The notes beneath the pieces are model-generated. The model did no database searches. It was not told the DNA's origin and worked only from the letters and a program-made list of their open reading frames with translations. A DNA stretch of 64,000 bases. Origin: Synaphobranchus kaupii. Lineage: Eukaryota > Chordata > Actinopteri > Anguilliformes > Synaphobranchidae. Positions 38,471-49,973 of this stretch are shown here, one piece after another (the first letter of the stretch is position 1; each line of letters starts with the position of its first letter). The DNA is taken from assembly GCA_029718625.1 (NCBI GenBank), contig CM056376.1, forward strand, positions 108,323,097 to 108,387,096, in the 5' to 3' direction. The position numbers were made by a program, and so were the translations under genes.

Positions 38471-39790
38471 TTAAAGGGACTGTAAAGGTAAATCCGTAAT
38501 TTGCTTCAGACTACATTATATAGGGTTGTTATGGTATGTATTAAGCATCAGCAACAGTATGAGATTTCAATTTCATTGCAATCTCAAACTATATCCATCT
38601 ATTCATTTCCATCTATTCCGAGGGGGATTAAATGGGTAGAGTTCATATATGGGGATAATATGGGGATTAAATGGGTGGACTTCAAATTATTACTGGGCAC
38701 AGTTCTATTGGGCACAGGTTTTCATGACGTCATGAAGAACCTGGTGTAATGGCCAATAAATGTTTTAATGTCATTGCATATCTCCTCCCATAGTTGGAGG
38801 CAAATAAAACTATTCTGTCCCACTAACGTTAAACAGCCTATTTGAGTCTGAACAAAACAATCGTTTGCTATAGAGAACCTTTGTCTGCGTTATCAATAGT
38901 TTTGTAATCCTTAGCTGTAGTTATTTTTATATTTTTCAGTTCTTCATCTTAATTCTCTCCCAGTTTCTCTCCTCCTACAACCTGCTATTTCATTTGGAGG
39001 CTAACGTTATAGCCAGCTTGTAACCAGTCACACAATATGCTTCTTTAGCGGCGACAAGCTAATGAAAGTTATTCGGTTTCATCTCATTTTACTCGAAAAA
39101 TGTCTTGATGTCAAATCCAATGTGAAACTATAGTTTTGAAGCATTTAAATGTAATATGACAAGCTAACACCGAGTTTTGTTTTTCGGTTTTTGAGACCCA
39201 GCCAAGTTTCTCTCCAATAACGTTAACGCAACTTTCGCGGCTGAACTTTGAAGGGGTTTTTCTCAAAAACATGGTTTCCAAATATAATGGGACATAACTC
39301 GCTTGATATTTGGATGAGAGAGATACTTTTGGTAATATTAGAAAGCTTACATCCTCCTTCAGGTTGTATATAAGCCCAACATGTTACATATTTAGTGCGG
39401 ATTCTATGCAAACTTTGCTACATGCGGCCCCCGAGTCCGGTAAATATGCTATACTAGCTGCACTAGCTATTTTTAGTTATCTGATATGCTTCCTGAGCAT
39501 TTCACAGTAGGGTACGCTACCAAATTCGATCAAACATGGATGCAGAATGTCAGTGTGATCCAATCCATGTGCCTGTAAGGGGGAGGCGGGGTGACGGCGT
39601 GGTCCCAACCATGCCCACACAATCCTGAGGTTTTTTCAAAACAGATTTTATGTCTGACTTGAGATGTGTTTTTATTATAGTTATTGGCATTACTTTGAAT
39701 AGATATTTGAGGGATATGTACTGGGTACATCCCTCTGTGATAATGTATAGTTATTTTAACTACTTTTCAGCCCCTTTACAATCCCTTTAA
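38471..39790. mobile_element. TTAA-flanked DNA transposon nested in the hAT element
   Basis: The element is 38475-39786 (1,312 bp), flanked by TTAA on both sides (38471-38474 and 39787-39790). It starts AGGGACTGTAAAGG and ends in the reverse complement of AGGGATTGTAAAGG, a terminal inverted repeat with one mismatch. TTAA target choice points to the piggyBac or Kolobok superfamilies. The interior contains repeated AACGTTA words and no transposase frame, so it is non-autonomous. Confidence 0.75.
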
Positions 39791-40008
39791 ATTATAATAT
39801 ACACTGAGTTTGAGAATGTCTTCCTCCTAAATTAAATCATTATCCAGTATAGACAAGACAGTTACTTCAACAACATTATAATTATGACAATTAGCATGAT
39901 ATGGCTATTTTATATTGCTGTTCAATTGAGTGAAGGACTAGTTTTCCCTAAGTATGAGAGAAAAAAAGAGAGATTATATGCTATATGTTATATGCTGGGG
40001 AAAGGTGT

Positions 40009-40024
40009 GGGGGGGGGGGGGGGG
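40009..40024. repeat. Poly-G run, 16 G
   Basis: Lies inside the right end of the hAT-like element, where related copies carry a shorter G-rich stretch (recalled from the family, not checked). Confidence 0.9.
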
Positions 40025-40081
40025 TCCATACAAAATCCTGCCTAGGGAACCAACTAAGCAAAGGCTGATCCTGGTATCCAT

Positions 40082-41743
40082 AATGCCATGGTCCTTAACA
40101 GTAATAAAAAAATTGTACGATTGTCAGTTCTGGGTGCTGTGAAAACAAAGAAATAAAAAAGATAAAACTGTCAGCCATTAATACTTGTTCCACGTGTGTT
40201 AGGCATTGCATTGTGGGAATGCTGTTTGTTACTGTAATAGATACAACCCAAATCACCCAATAGAACAACGCTGATTTTATTGTGTTGTGATGGTCTGAAA
40301 TCCAATTAACACCTCTTTTAGTGATCATTAGTACTCCACTTCTGCACAGAGAAATGGATTCTTAAGAGGTGAAAGGAGTGAAATATCTTGTTCGAATGTT
40401 TGCTTGAGACCGTATTAGAGACTGTGCGTTTAGCAAAATGACGTGATTGTAAACTGCAAGCGTTGTATTGGCTCTTTCTCCTGGGAATAATTTAATTTCA
40501 TTATTTCCTTTTTCCCAGAAATCTGGCCCCAAAAAAAGTCCTTCACAAAAAGCCCTTGATGTACTTTTTTTAATTAATAAAAAATTATATTTGACAAGAA
40601 GATTATGAACAACAGAGTTTTATAACCCATTGGTGACAAAAACAAATCTTCCGCGCCGTGAAATGTAATGTGAGAAGATGAGGAAGAAAACAAATTACGA
40701 AGAGTACTATCAGTTTCTCCTTCAGCGGCAGGACGTGTCGAACGGAAGACTTCCTCTTCCCAGGGTATCGAGAAAAGCCGTAACGTGAGAAGGTTTGCAA
40801 TGGTCTCGCACTCCACACAAGAGAGAACTCCGCCGTTTGATGTGCAATGTGGTCGATTTGAACCCAGATGCTTCTGAGATGCCGCGGAAACATTATCATA
40901 TTGCCAACAACATCAGAGCAATTTTCAGAGAATAATTTCAAGCCTGACCCCTCCCTGGTAGAGAGAGGGCGGAGTAAAGGTGGGGGAGGAGCTGATAGAT
41001 GTAATTTCAGTAGTTATTAATAGAAACTGCAGAAAGGAATTGCATTGAATATTATATTGCATTGAGTATTACCTGCTTAGAGCATCTGGAACGACAACTG
41101 AAATGGTGTGCTATCCTTACAATAGCGTGGATTATGAGGCAGTGTGTTGCTATGTATTCTACAGATGTATTACACAAAATTACGTGCTGTTATTTATGTA
41201 TTCCTGGTGAATAATAACGTCTAATAAAGTCATATTCTATTCTAAACTAATCTACTTACACAGCTGCTTTCTATCACTGATTTGTGAGGACTACGAGGAC
41301 TACATTCGGAATTGGACGAAGCAGTTTGGAGAATTATGGTATTTATGTCTACAAAAATGTATGCTAGTTTCTGGAAAAGCTGCATATTAGATGTAATATC
41401 ACAACAACAGAATATTGTTCATAACACAATACAAAGACACATGATATGCATGCAAAATAATAAAGGAAACCATGTACCGGTCATATAACAAAATGATGTG
41501 ATACGTCCATATCTATGTATTATTGCACTGTTTTTAATCAGTAAACTCACTGGACCTCTCAATAGCAATAAGCCTTTGAGCATGTCATGACATTTCAGAG
41601 AAAACATAAATGTAAAATAGGACGAGAAAATGTATTATCAGGTTATTTGCATGCTGAAGGTGCTGGTGACTGCTTTCTCATAAGTTCAGATCACAGCATG
41701 TAGTTGATTTAATCAACTACCAGTTATGCTAAATTTACTAATC

Positions 41744-41747
<4 letters not shown>
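40082..41747. other. Non-coding DNA with a CpG-richer patch
   Basis: Bases 40650-40870 hold about a dozen CpGs, followed at 40965-40990 by GGCGGAGTAAAGGTGGGGGAGG, a GC-box-like stretch. This could be a small promoter or enhancer, but no adjoining exon is visible; the 112-codon minus-strand frame (40603-40941) matches nothing I know. A 21-bp palindrome GTAGTTGATTTAATCAACTAC lies at 41700-41720. Confidence 0.3.
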
Positions 41748-41784
<37 letters not shown>

Positions 41785-41818
41785 GCGTGTGCGTATGCGT
41801 GTGTGTGTGTGTGTGTGT
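41748..41818. repeat. (GT)n microsatellite with GCGT interruptions
   Basis: GT tract with three or four GC/TATGC interruptions. Confidence 0.96.
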
Positions 41819-42191
41819 TTCTGTTTATGTAAGGTTATACTGATATTTTAATCCCAGTTTTTTATGCTACTGTGCCAAAATTGTCAGTTACCCTGCCTTG
41901 TATCAGTGCAAATCCTCTACTGTATGTACATGGAGATGCAGATTGCACAGCAGCATTGAGGAGTATCTCCTTTAGAAAGGGGAGTGGGGAGATTAAATCT
42001 AAAGACCAAGAGGCTACAGCTTGGCTCATGAGCTTTGCATTCACTAAATAAATACAAATCACCCACCCATGTTGCAATTTGATTGGCTCTCCATCACATG
42101 GTGACTGAACCATAATGCAATCGTATTGGCCCTCCATTGCATGATGTCAGTCACGCACCCATCATCCGTCATGTGATATTGGCTTCAGCAG

Positions 42192-42216
42192 CCCCCCCCC
42201 CCCCCCCCCCCCCCCC
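42192..42216. repeat. Poly-C run, 25 C
   Basis: The longest homopolymer of the window, in a CA-rich setting. Confidence 0.93.
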
Positions 42217-43908
42217 AACACAGTATCCCCCACCTACTCACTGTTACACACATGCAAAGGGAAAAAAAAATGTTTCACACATCAGCAGTGAACACAAGCC
42301 CTTATTAAGCAGACAGCCCTCTCTTCTTGTATGCGGCGCAAGTTGCCAAACTGTCTGACACTCTTACAACGTTCCTATACCTGAGTGAATTAATACTATC
42401 TGTCACAGATAGTTACGCATCCCCCTTCCCCTGTCTCTCTGACAGAGAAACACAAGAGTGTCAATCAGAGTGCCACATATTCCCCCTGATTACCATCAAC
42501 AGAGGAAAAGTTTTCAAACTTCATCCATGCCAATGTGGGCTGTGCAAAAAGCAGGGTTAATCAAGTAAAGGAAGAGGGGGGGAAAGCAAGAACTGAAGAT
42601 TCTCCTGAGGTTTGTAAAGAAAAATACAAAAATATCATGTGCTTTCTGGAAGAATGGATTCCACAGCCCACCAGAACAAAGGTGTCATCTCGATACTTAT
42701 TTTAGAGACGGGGGCTCAACATTATTTTCTGGTTTCAGCAGAAATATATTAAACTACATGCAAGCATGCTCGCGCTCCCATGCACACACACACACACACA
42801 CACACAAAAACACAGTCCGATCTTATTGCATTAGAAAAAGAAAATAAAATTCACTTGATATTGTATCATGTACATTTATGATGGATGTCTGAAGATGACA
42901 TTTTTTGTCAGAATAATTGCATGGAACAGCATTTACTGTAGGTTTCTATACATCGTTGAGCATATCTGCTTCAGCTAACGTATTTATTTATAAATCTGAT
43001 AAATCTCCGATATACGCTGCATCATAGCTACAATCATCTTTCTATTCTGTCATCAGACAAACAAATTGTATATTTTGTGTATGTTCCTTATTATTTGAAT
43101 AATATTAAATAGGAGTGAGTGATACCTGCTTGGAAGTCACCACAATGCCTGGTTTGGAGGCTGTGCTATTTAAAGTGCCAGAATTATATAAGCCGTGGAA
43201 AATCGGGCCTTTATTTAGCTCAAGGAGGAATTGAGGAGGTTCACCCAGCAGTATGAAATGGAGGCCCACATTGATTGTGTGTTTCTGAGCAGAAAACATG
43301 GAAGTGTGCATTTCTTCCTTTCATGCTTCGACAGTAAGAGAAAATAAAAGAAGGAAGGAAAGGTTTAGAATAAAAATCTCAACAACATGCACACATCAAC
43401 ATTAATCTTATTGGCTTTGTCATGGGCAGCTGTAAGACACTGTATGACTCTGGCGTATGGAGACGTTCTCATTAGCACCTGCTGTGTCTAGGTGGCTATG
43501 CCATTATCCCGAATTGTCTCGCTGATTTTCATTTTGCTGTCAGTGGAAGGGAGAGCCACATGCACATTTACTAATGAGTTGGAAGGGATTATAGATACAA
43601 TAAAATGATTAAGAAAACATATAATATGAATTCATGGGCAACAACTTTGCTTTTTGTGATAATTAATTCAAGATAAAGTGAAAAAGAAGAAGAAGAAGAA
43701 TTCAAATAAACAAGCATACTATGGTCATTATTGGTTTGGCTAATATGGTACCGAACTGTATTAAATAAAATCAACAAAATGCATTTTCATAAAGTACATG
43801 CTAAAATTATGAGATTTACATTACTTTGTGCTTCACTGTCTATCTGTTGTAATGAGGTACCATTCAGCTCTCTCAGTCACCCCCAAATCAAAAGACATTT
43901 GTGACTAT
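42217..43908. other. Non-coding DNA
   Basis: A (CA)n run of 12 units lies at 42783-42806. Bases 43390-43575 are repeat-free with CATTAATCTTATTGG and CTCATTAGCACCTG words and could be a conserved element. No exon recognised. Confidence 0.4.

Positions 43909-43910
<2 letters not shown>

Positions 43911-43947
<37 letters not shown>
43911..43947. repeat. (GT)n microsatellite
   Basis: About 18 uninterrupted GT units. Confidence 0.97.
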
Positions 43948-43948
<1 letters not shown>

Positions 43949-44481
43949 ACAGGTGTGAGGTGTAGATACATAGGAAACATATGCATGCTTGCATGCATTT
44001 CTATAGGTACGATTCTGCATCTACAAACACACCATTTTAAATTAGTTCAGTTACAGCACCATGGTATGATTACAGCCCTATTTACAATGCAAATTATTAA
44101 GATTATTTGCCCTTAGAAATATGTTCTGTGGAACTACAGCTACAAGACCATGGCTAAATACACAATTCCAAAAATATGCAATTGAATAATTCATACAAAT
44201 AGAAAGAGAAAACATACTGTGTAAAAACAATCTAAATTGACTGTTTTCATCCTCCTTACCAATGGATTATTAAAAGTGAGGTTATTGTCAGTGCTCTCCA
44301 GCTCCTTGCTTATATGCAAGGCTAAACTTGCCCCTAGGTAACTGTCTCACAATGTTCTCAGAACATTGATGTGATGCAGGTCACCTGAGATGTTGTTTTT
44401 GCATTCCATGGCCTGCCTCAAATCCAGGCCTGGCTGTGTTTTCATGCTGGGTGCATAAACGGATACATTGCCATTTTACTC
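43948..44481. other. Non-coding DNA
   Basis: No gene or repeat recognised. Confidence 0.4.
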
Positions 44482-46408
44482 CTGGGGCCCTATCTTACAC
44501 CCAGCGCAAAGCGGCGCTAACCCAAACGCAAGTGTCTTTGCTATCTTACACCCGGCGCTAGGTTCATAATAACGCCTAGCGCTCACGTCCTTTAACTAGC
44601 ATGTATTCTTGCGCCATCACAAGTGAACTGGGCGTGTTGGTCTTAAGATAAGGAGTGGCCAGGATTATTTTTGCCGTATTGCTATCTTGAGCCAGCAGAA
44701 AGCGCTTGCGCTAGAACCACCACAAACCTGGTCTAAAGTCATGTCGCAGTTGTTTACATGTTATTTTAACGGCGCATATAAGTGCGTCTACGTAGGTGTG
44801 TGCACAACGCGCATACCCTCCTGTCTGTTACACACAGGGGCGTGCACAAGCATGACTAAAATATCTAGATCACAATGTGAAATATTATTATTGTGTAGGC
44901 TATATCAAAAATGCATAATAATAAAAGGTTCCATAGGTCCACATACCTTTCCCTCAGCGAAGGGAAACGATGCCACATTAAATTGCTCTCAGCCCACTCT
45001 ATCAACATCCAGGCGATGTGCGATGGTACGGGACAATGGCTATCCATTAAAAAGGAGCTGATAACACCTATATCAAGCCTAATGCGCGAATTGTCATTTG
45101 CACCTAATGCGTGAATTGTCATTCAATGGAAAACTCGCGTACTGCAATAGATGGATATTTGCGTTCTGAAAATGCGCTTCAGATGTCATTACAATACAGC
45201 TCTGTTTATCTAGGAATACAGCCTGTAAGTAGGCTAAATAGAATGGTTTGTGACTGAAAAAAGTTCAAAACCTTGTCCAGTGAATATTGCTTTTATTGTT
45301 TTTCAAATAGCCTAGGCTACAGCGGACTCGCTGTGCACAATGTTCGATAGACTATGGTTAAAAAACGGAGATAAATGTCATCATGTTAACTGAATTGTAG
45401 GCTAACCTTAGCTATTCTTCATCCTTCATATTTTTTAAATTACAGTGACAAGGTTTCCATACCCTCAGCTTTTTAAAACCCAGCTGATTTCACCTGTTAT
45501 TCCATAACTGAACAAAATATTTTAAAGAGAACTAAGCGTCTAATTAGAAACAAAATTTGCAGCACGTTACACAATTAATTTACAATTAATTTTAATTCCA
45601 TTATCTGCATGTTGGCTTTACAGGAGCAGGTCTGTTTCCCCTGCTGTACATTGCACTTTTCATGGTCTTCCTGGGAAAGTGAATCGTTTTAAAGTAATAC
45701 GCTACCAGTAAAACAGGTTGGTCACATTTCCATAAGCAGGACATTATAAAACAAGGGAAAATATGCTGAACCTATGGGTTGAAAACCTGACAGATTTGTT
45801 GTATTTAGTGTCATCATTAAGGCAAAATAATGTTAGTTACGTTATTAATCAAAATTAGAATGCAGGTAGCCTAATGAACTTTGGATGAAGCTTGAACATG
45901 GGTTCATTGCATAATCAAACGAAATTCGCTAAAGAAGCAGGCTAATTTGGCGTTTTCTAAGGTGAGAAGCAATTGGACGCTTATTCTCAGCTGTTGCAGG
46001 TGCTTTTAACGAAATTTAACAGCATATATTTTGTAAACAGCACTGTCAGGAATTACCGGGAACTCATAATACTACTAGCTACTGCAACTGATCCATATAG
46101 CCTATTCCTTGATCGCACTAAACACGCACGAGTATGTCTGTTTCGCCATCATAAGCAATCCGCCAAGGTGGAAAAGCAGGCTTTTAAAGGGAATGGGATA
46201 TGACATTTTGATTGGTTTATTGCATGTCACGCCCAAGACACACCTATAATTAATGAAGAGACTAGTTCAGCCCAGTTGCACCTTGCGCCGTGCTTAGCGC
46301 CCAAAAAACACGCCGTTAAAATAGCAAAAGTGGACTTGGACATGCCCTAAATGGATTTAGTGCCATGCGCTTAGACTAAGCACCAAGATCGCCAAGATAG
46401 GGCCCCTG
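44482..46408. mobile_element. Harbinger-like DNA transposon with 3-bp target duplication
   Basis: The element is 44485-46405 (1,921 bp). The first 12 bases, GGGCCCTATCTT, are repeated exactly in inverted form at the end. CTG flanks both sides (44482-44484 and 46406-46408), a 3-bp duplication as in PIF/Harbinger. The ends are rich in GCGC words (CAGCGCAAAGCGGCGC; TTGCGCCGTGCTTAGCGCCC), a look I associate with a widespread fish family. A possible transposase relic lies inside at 44960-45045. The element is otherwise non-coding and probably non-autonomous. The superfamily call rests mainly on duplication length and end motif. Confidence 0.7.
44960..45045 (+). pseudogene. Possible Harbinger transposase relic
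   Basis: A short plus-strand stretch reads AHSINIQAMCDGTGQW. Harbinger/HARBI1 transposases have a block of the form HSINVQ.VCD near a catalytic aspartate. The match covers only about 15 residues, and the usual downstream KWPGS block is absent, so this is suggestive at most. No catalytic triad can be assembled. Confidence 0.35.
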
Positions 46409-46718
46409 GTCTTACATGCACAGGGAAAAAAAATGGCTTTTTAATTCAAATCTGTTTTGAACTCCAGTTGTACCAACTTCCAAACACAAATCTGTATAAT
46501 GGTTACATGGGACATAGATTTCTCTTGACCTTATGAAGAATGATAGCAAGGGTGGTAGACTAGGGAAATGTTTATGGACCTGTAATCACAACAGCAGAGT
46601 ACTGCTCTACTTGCTTTTACTGCACACGCAGTATTCACAAGATGTGTGTATGCTTTCACAACCTAGGAACACATCCTCACAAATGTACGCACACCTAAGC
46701 AAAAACTCACACACATTC

Positions 46719-46721
<3 letters not shown>

Positions 46722-46752
<31 letters not shown>
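46722..46752. repeat. (AC)n microsatellite
   Basis: About 15 AC units; CA-rich scraps continue on both sides up to 46805. Confidence 0.95.
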
Positions 46753-46755
<3 letters not shown>

Positions 46756-46806
46756 CAGACATCTCAAGAGTGGTGGATTTGGGAAGCATCACACACACAC
46801 ACATTA

Positions 46807-46933
46807 TACACTGCCTGGCCAAAAAAAAAAAAAGTCGCCGTTGCACCCGTCATGCATAGTGCCCACAAGCTAAAAGCGATCCAACGAAATATTAGTGTGC
46901 CACCTTTTTTCTTTTTTTTGGCCAGGCAGTGTA
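46807..46933. mobile_element. Tc1-derived MITE, 127 bp
   Basis: The ends TACACTGCCTGGCCAAAA and its reverse complement form a terminal inverted repeat; the terminal TA is the target duplication of Tc1/mariner elements. The left interior GTCGCCGTTGCACCCGTCAT followed by GCATAGTGCCCAC matches, reversed, the right end of the Tc1 element at 47929-48474 with a few differences. It has no coding capacity. It is best explained as a short derivative of that Tc1 family. Confidence 0.85.
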
Positions 46934-47928
46934 CATGTAGTGTTGTGGTTGTGATAGAGAAGTAGATTTCTGTAGTATTAGAGTAGTCTTTGCGTAGTGT
47001 TTTGATGTTAGTGGGCCTTTGTTGACAAATTTCTCTATGAATAATTTATCTGTTATTAGCCATTCTGATATCATCCATTGGTTAAAATAAGAGGGACATA
47101 TACAACTTATAGATATAGATCATTATATTCTTAATTTTCATGGCACACATTTAATGCATATTGGCTTTGTGCATTTTGTTATTTTCATCTAGTCTGATAT
47201 TGCATGCACTATTCATTTGATTTATCCTGAAAGCTCATTAAAATACATGTCAATTAAATTAAAAAAGAGTCACATTTTATAATAATACTGCTAATAACCA
47301 CCCTTGCCATCAACACACCTCCTATAATCACCATAATTGACATCGTCGTCTTCATCATCACAATAATTATCATTATCATCATGGGAGCCCCACACAAATT
47401 CCTTTTTATCACTGATTTGTGTCCAGGCCAGAGAAAACCTTTGGGGTTGGGAGAGAGTAAAGCATCTTTATATCACAGTAACAAAATGAGAAACAGGAAC
47501 ATTTATTGTGTCAACTTCTCCTGAAGGGTAAAATATTCAGAACACTATTTTGTAACTGTACCTACTGAGTAGTTAGATCTATCAGAATAAGCTGCTGCCT
47601 GGGTGAGACTTTAGTCCAGTTTAATATATTGATTTGTCTTTGTGGAGGTACATTGCATTTATTTATTTTCATCGGGACAGATGTAACAGAGCATATCACT
47701 GTAGGTTGTGGAGCCGTACATATATAAGGAAGAGAACTCCCGTCAGTATAAAAGCTTATGAACATCTCAGTGAATGCAGTCGTCACCTCTGTGAAGATTG
47801 TTGCTGCATTCACAGATTTCCCGATCCTTGACCAGAATCGTCTGATAGCAGCAGGACACAGACGGACAAATTCATATCCAATCATGTGGTGCTACTTTGC
47901 ACAGAGGGGCACACATCTACTGTCTATC
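46934..47928. other. Non-coding DNA
   Basis: Contains a 107-codon minus-strand frame (47562-47885) and overlapping plus-strand frames that I do not recognise. ATCATC-rich low-complexity sequence lies at 47330-47385. Confidence 0.35.
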
Positions 47929-48474
47929 TACACTGCCCGGCCAAAAAAAAAGTCGCACACTGTAATATTTTGTTGGACCGCCTTTAGCTTTGATTATGGC
48001 GCGCATTCGTCGTGGCATTGTTTCGACAACCTTATGCAACATCACAACATTTATTTCCGTCCAGACTTGCAATAATTTTTGGCCGAGATCTTGTATTGAC
48101 GACGGGAGAGTCGAACCACTTCGTGAAGTCTTCTCCAGCACATCCCAAAGACTTTCAATGGGGTTAAGGTCAGGACTCTGGTGGCCAATTCATGTGTGAA
48201 AATGATTCCTCATGCTCCCTGAACCGCTCTTTCACAATTTGAGACCGATGAATCTTGGCATTGTCGTCCTGGAATATGCCCATTGATGGGATAACCTGGT
48301 CATTCAGTACATTCAGGTACTCAGCTGACTTCATTTTATTGCTGCATAACATTGCTGAGCCTAGACCTGACCAATTGAAGCAACCCCAGATCATAACACT
48401 GCCTCCAGAGGCTTGTACAGTGGGCACTATGCATGACTGGTGCAACTGCGACTTTTTTTTGGCCAAGCAGTGTA
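47929..48474 (-). mobile_element. Internally deleted Tc1-like transposon
   Basis: Terminal inverted repeats TACACTGCCCGGCCAAAA (left) and the reverse of TACACTGCTTGGCCAAAA (right) end in TA target bases. Between them the minus strand encodes only the C-terminal half of a Tc1 transposase. The element is 546 bp, whereas full Tc1 elements are usually about 1.3-1.7 kb, so the N-terminal DNA-binding domain and part of the catalytic domain are deleted. It can no longer make a full transposase. The small MITE at 46807-46933 belongs to the same family. Confidence 0.9.
47950..48425 (-). pseudogene. Tc1 transposase, C-terminal half, frameshifted
   Basis: The minus strand starts in the SVMIWGCF block typical of Tc1 transposases, continues to the QDDNAKIH motif with the second catalytic aspartate, and after a frame change reaches the NPIESLWDVLE-type block with the last catalytic acidic residue near 48150, then runs to the C-terminus at about 47950. 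The first catalytic aspartate and the helix-turn-helix region are absent because of the internal deletion. The frame is broken near 48170. Confidence 0.85.
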
Positions 48475-48870
48475 TGTTTGGTTCAGCAGCATTAAAATAA
48501 CTCCCAATGAAATTACATAAAATAATGAAAAGAACAATATTTAATTTATGCCCATTAATCATCATTGATTGTAACAAAATGCAATGCATATTATCTTCCA
48601 GGATGAATGTATAATTAGCCTACCAATAATCATTTCATTTTTTTGTGATTTTATTTTTGCAATTAATTATTTTTGTAATGTATACATTTATTTAATTGAG
48701 CAAAATTTTAAAAAGTTACAAGCGCTACTATAACCTCTCTGCATTTGAATGGATCTCTATGGGAATTGGGGGTGAGACTAGATTCAGCTGTAAATTACAC
48801 TGATTACACTTACAATAACACATGACTGGCGAAATGGCTGTAAGTCATCAAGGGTCTAAGGTATCAAACA
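48475..48870. other. AT-rich non-coding DNA
   Basis: No gene or repeat recognised. Confidence 0.45.
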
Positions 48871-49052
48871 AGCCCCAAACCATCCCTCTACGGCCAGATA
48901 TGGAGTAGATATGGATGGATCACTTTAAGGGTTTCTTCTCCTGACTCATTTCCCCATAGAGCTCTATAGGAAAATGAGTCAGGAGAAGAAACCCTTAAAG
49001 TGATCCATCCATATCTACTCCATATCTGGCCGAAGAGTGATGGTTTGGGGCT
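48871..49052. repeat. 182-bp near-perfect palindrome without spacer
   Basis: Bases 48871-48961 and 48962-49052 are reverse complements with 87 of 91 positions matching. Two mismatches lie near the outer end and two near the centre. The centre is the perfect palindrome ATAGAGCTCTAT. A run of 66 bases in the middle of each arm is identical. There is no reading frame. It lies between AT-rich DNA and the truncated end of the DIRS-like element. Read outward on the plus strand, the right flank (AGAGTGATGGTTTGGGGC) vaguely recalls a Tc1/mariner protein block, but this is not enough for a family call. Confidence 0.95.
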
Positions 49053-49223
49053 CAGTGTCAGGAGGGACCATCATCCTTACGTGGATGCCAAGGCTGCAGG
49101 TAAGACGGTTGCATCGGTCGTTGAGCCTGGCGCCACATTGACATGATAAAAACCTCAACAATATGCAGGGGGATGCCCAGGTCCTCGCCTGGCGGGGCGG
49201 CGAAGCGCCGCAAGCTTGATCGG

Positions 49224-49912
49224 CTAGTTAATGTGAAATGCTGAAACGATTTCGGGCAGAAACGATGGATTAGGCTGCAATGTGACCACTGAGTCTGTTG
49301 GCCTCCACCTTAGACACTGCACTGATGGACAGAGCGCAGAGCTCACCAAACGCGCTTTGCTGATGCCAGGGCTAGCAGAAACGCCGTCTTTAAAAGAGAG
49401 AGCCACTTAAGACTGATCATCCCAAGAGGCTCATAGGGCTGAACCGTGAGCACTCTCAATACTAAGGGGAGATCCCAGGAAGCAACTACCAGTGACCTCG
49501 CAGGTCTCTGCCGCCGGGCACCCTTCAGGAACCGGCTGACCAGGTAATGGCTCCCTGCAGGCTTGTTATGTACCCATACATGCCTGCTGGATATGGCAGC
49601 CGCGTAGGTTTTCAGTGTGCTGGCTCCTTTCCCGTTATTAAGTAAGTACTGTAAAAAGTCCAATAGTACAGGAATAGGACAGTGTATGTGGACCGCACCT
49701 TCCCGTAAGCACCATGTATTCAATGGCTGCCACATATACCCATAGGCCCTGCTCGTAGAGGGGGCTCTGGGATTAAGTTGCGTCCGCTGGACAGGGGCGC
49801 CGCACTCCGTCAAACAGTGTGTTCTGATAGCAGATCCTCCTGAAATAGAATTTTCCAGGGTGGATTGCAAACAAGGCAGAGGACCGTGGGAAACCAGGGT
49901 TTCATTGGCCAT
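49224..49912 (-). pseudogene. Tyrosine recombinase of DIRS element, C-terminally truncated
   Basis: A 189-codon minus-strand frame (49343-49912) covers the N-terminal core-binding part (VLDFLQYLLNNGKG...TLKTYAAAIS) and the start of the catalytic domain with the first active-site arginine in ALASAKRV (near 49353). The reading then continues in another frame to about 49224, through VVTLQPNPSFLPEIV, a block typical of fish DIRS recombinases. The following part with the H-x-x-R motif and the tyrosine nucleophile is missing. The enzyme would be inactive. Confidence 0.85.
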
Positions 49913-49973
49913 CTGGGGGCTACCAGCAGGAGCTTGTGGTGGCTCGTGCTGCCCATGTGCAGAGTCGCATTGA

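Larger units (their letters stand above)
37241..40081. mobile_element. hAT-like DNA transposon, non-autonomous, with 8-bp target duplication
   Basis: The element is 37249-40073 (2,825 bp). It starts CAGAGCCGGCC and ends GGCTGATCCTG. Reversed, the end reads CAGGATCAGCC; the four differences from the start are all transitions, as expected from CpG decay. It is flanked by GTATCAAT (37241-37248) and GTATCCAT (40074-40081), an 8-bp duplication with one change, the hAT hallmark. The right part has GTCCATACAAAATCCTGCC, which I know from abundant fish hAT elements. There is no transposase frame, so it is non-autonomous or decayed. Its middle was later hit by a TTAA-flanked element. Removing that leaves about 1.5 kb. 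Confidence 0.75.

Noticed and set aside
47562..48075. 107- and 105-codon frames on opposite strands
   Set aside because: No recognised similarity. The right part overlaps the Tc1 end. Treated as unassigned non-coding DNA.
48170..49052. Palindrome as part of the Tc1 transposase
   Set aside because: VMVWG-like reading at the right arm is only about five residues and the Tc1 element ends at 48474, 400 bases away.
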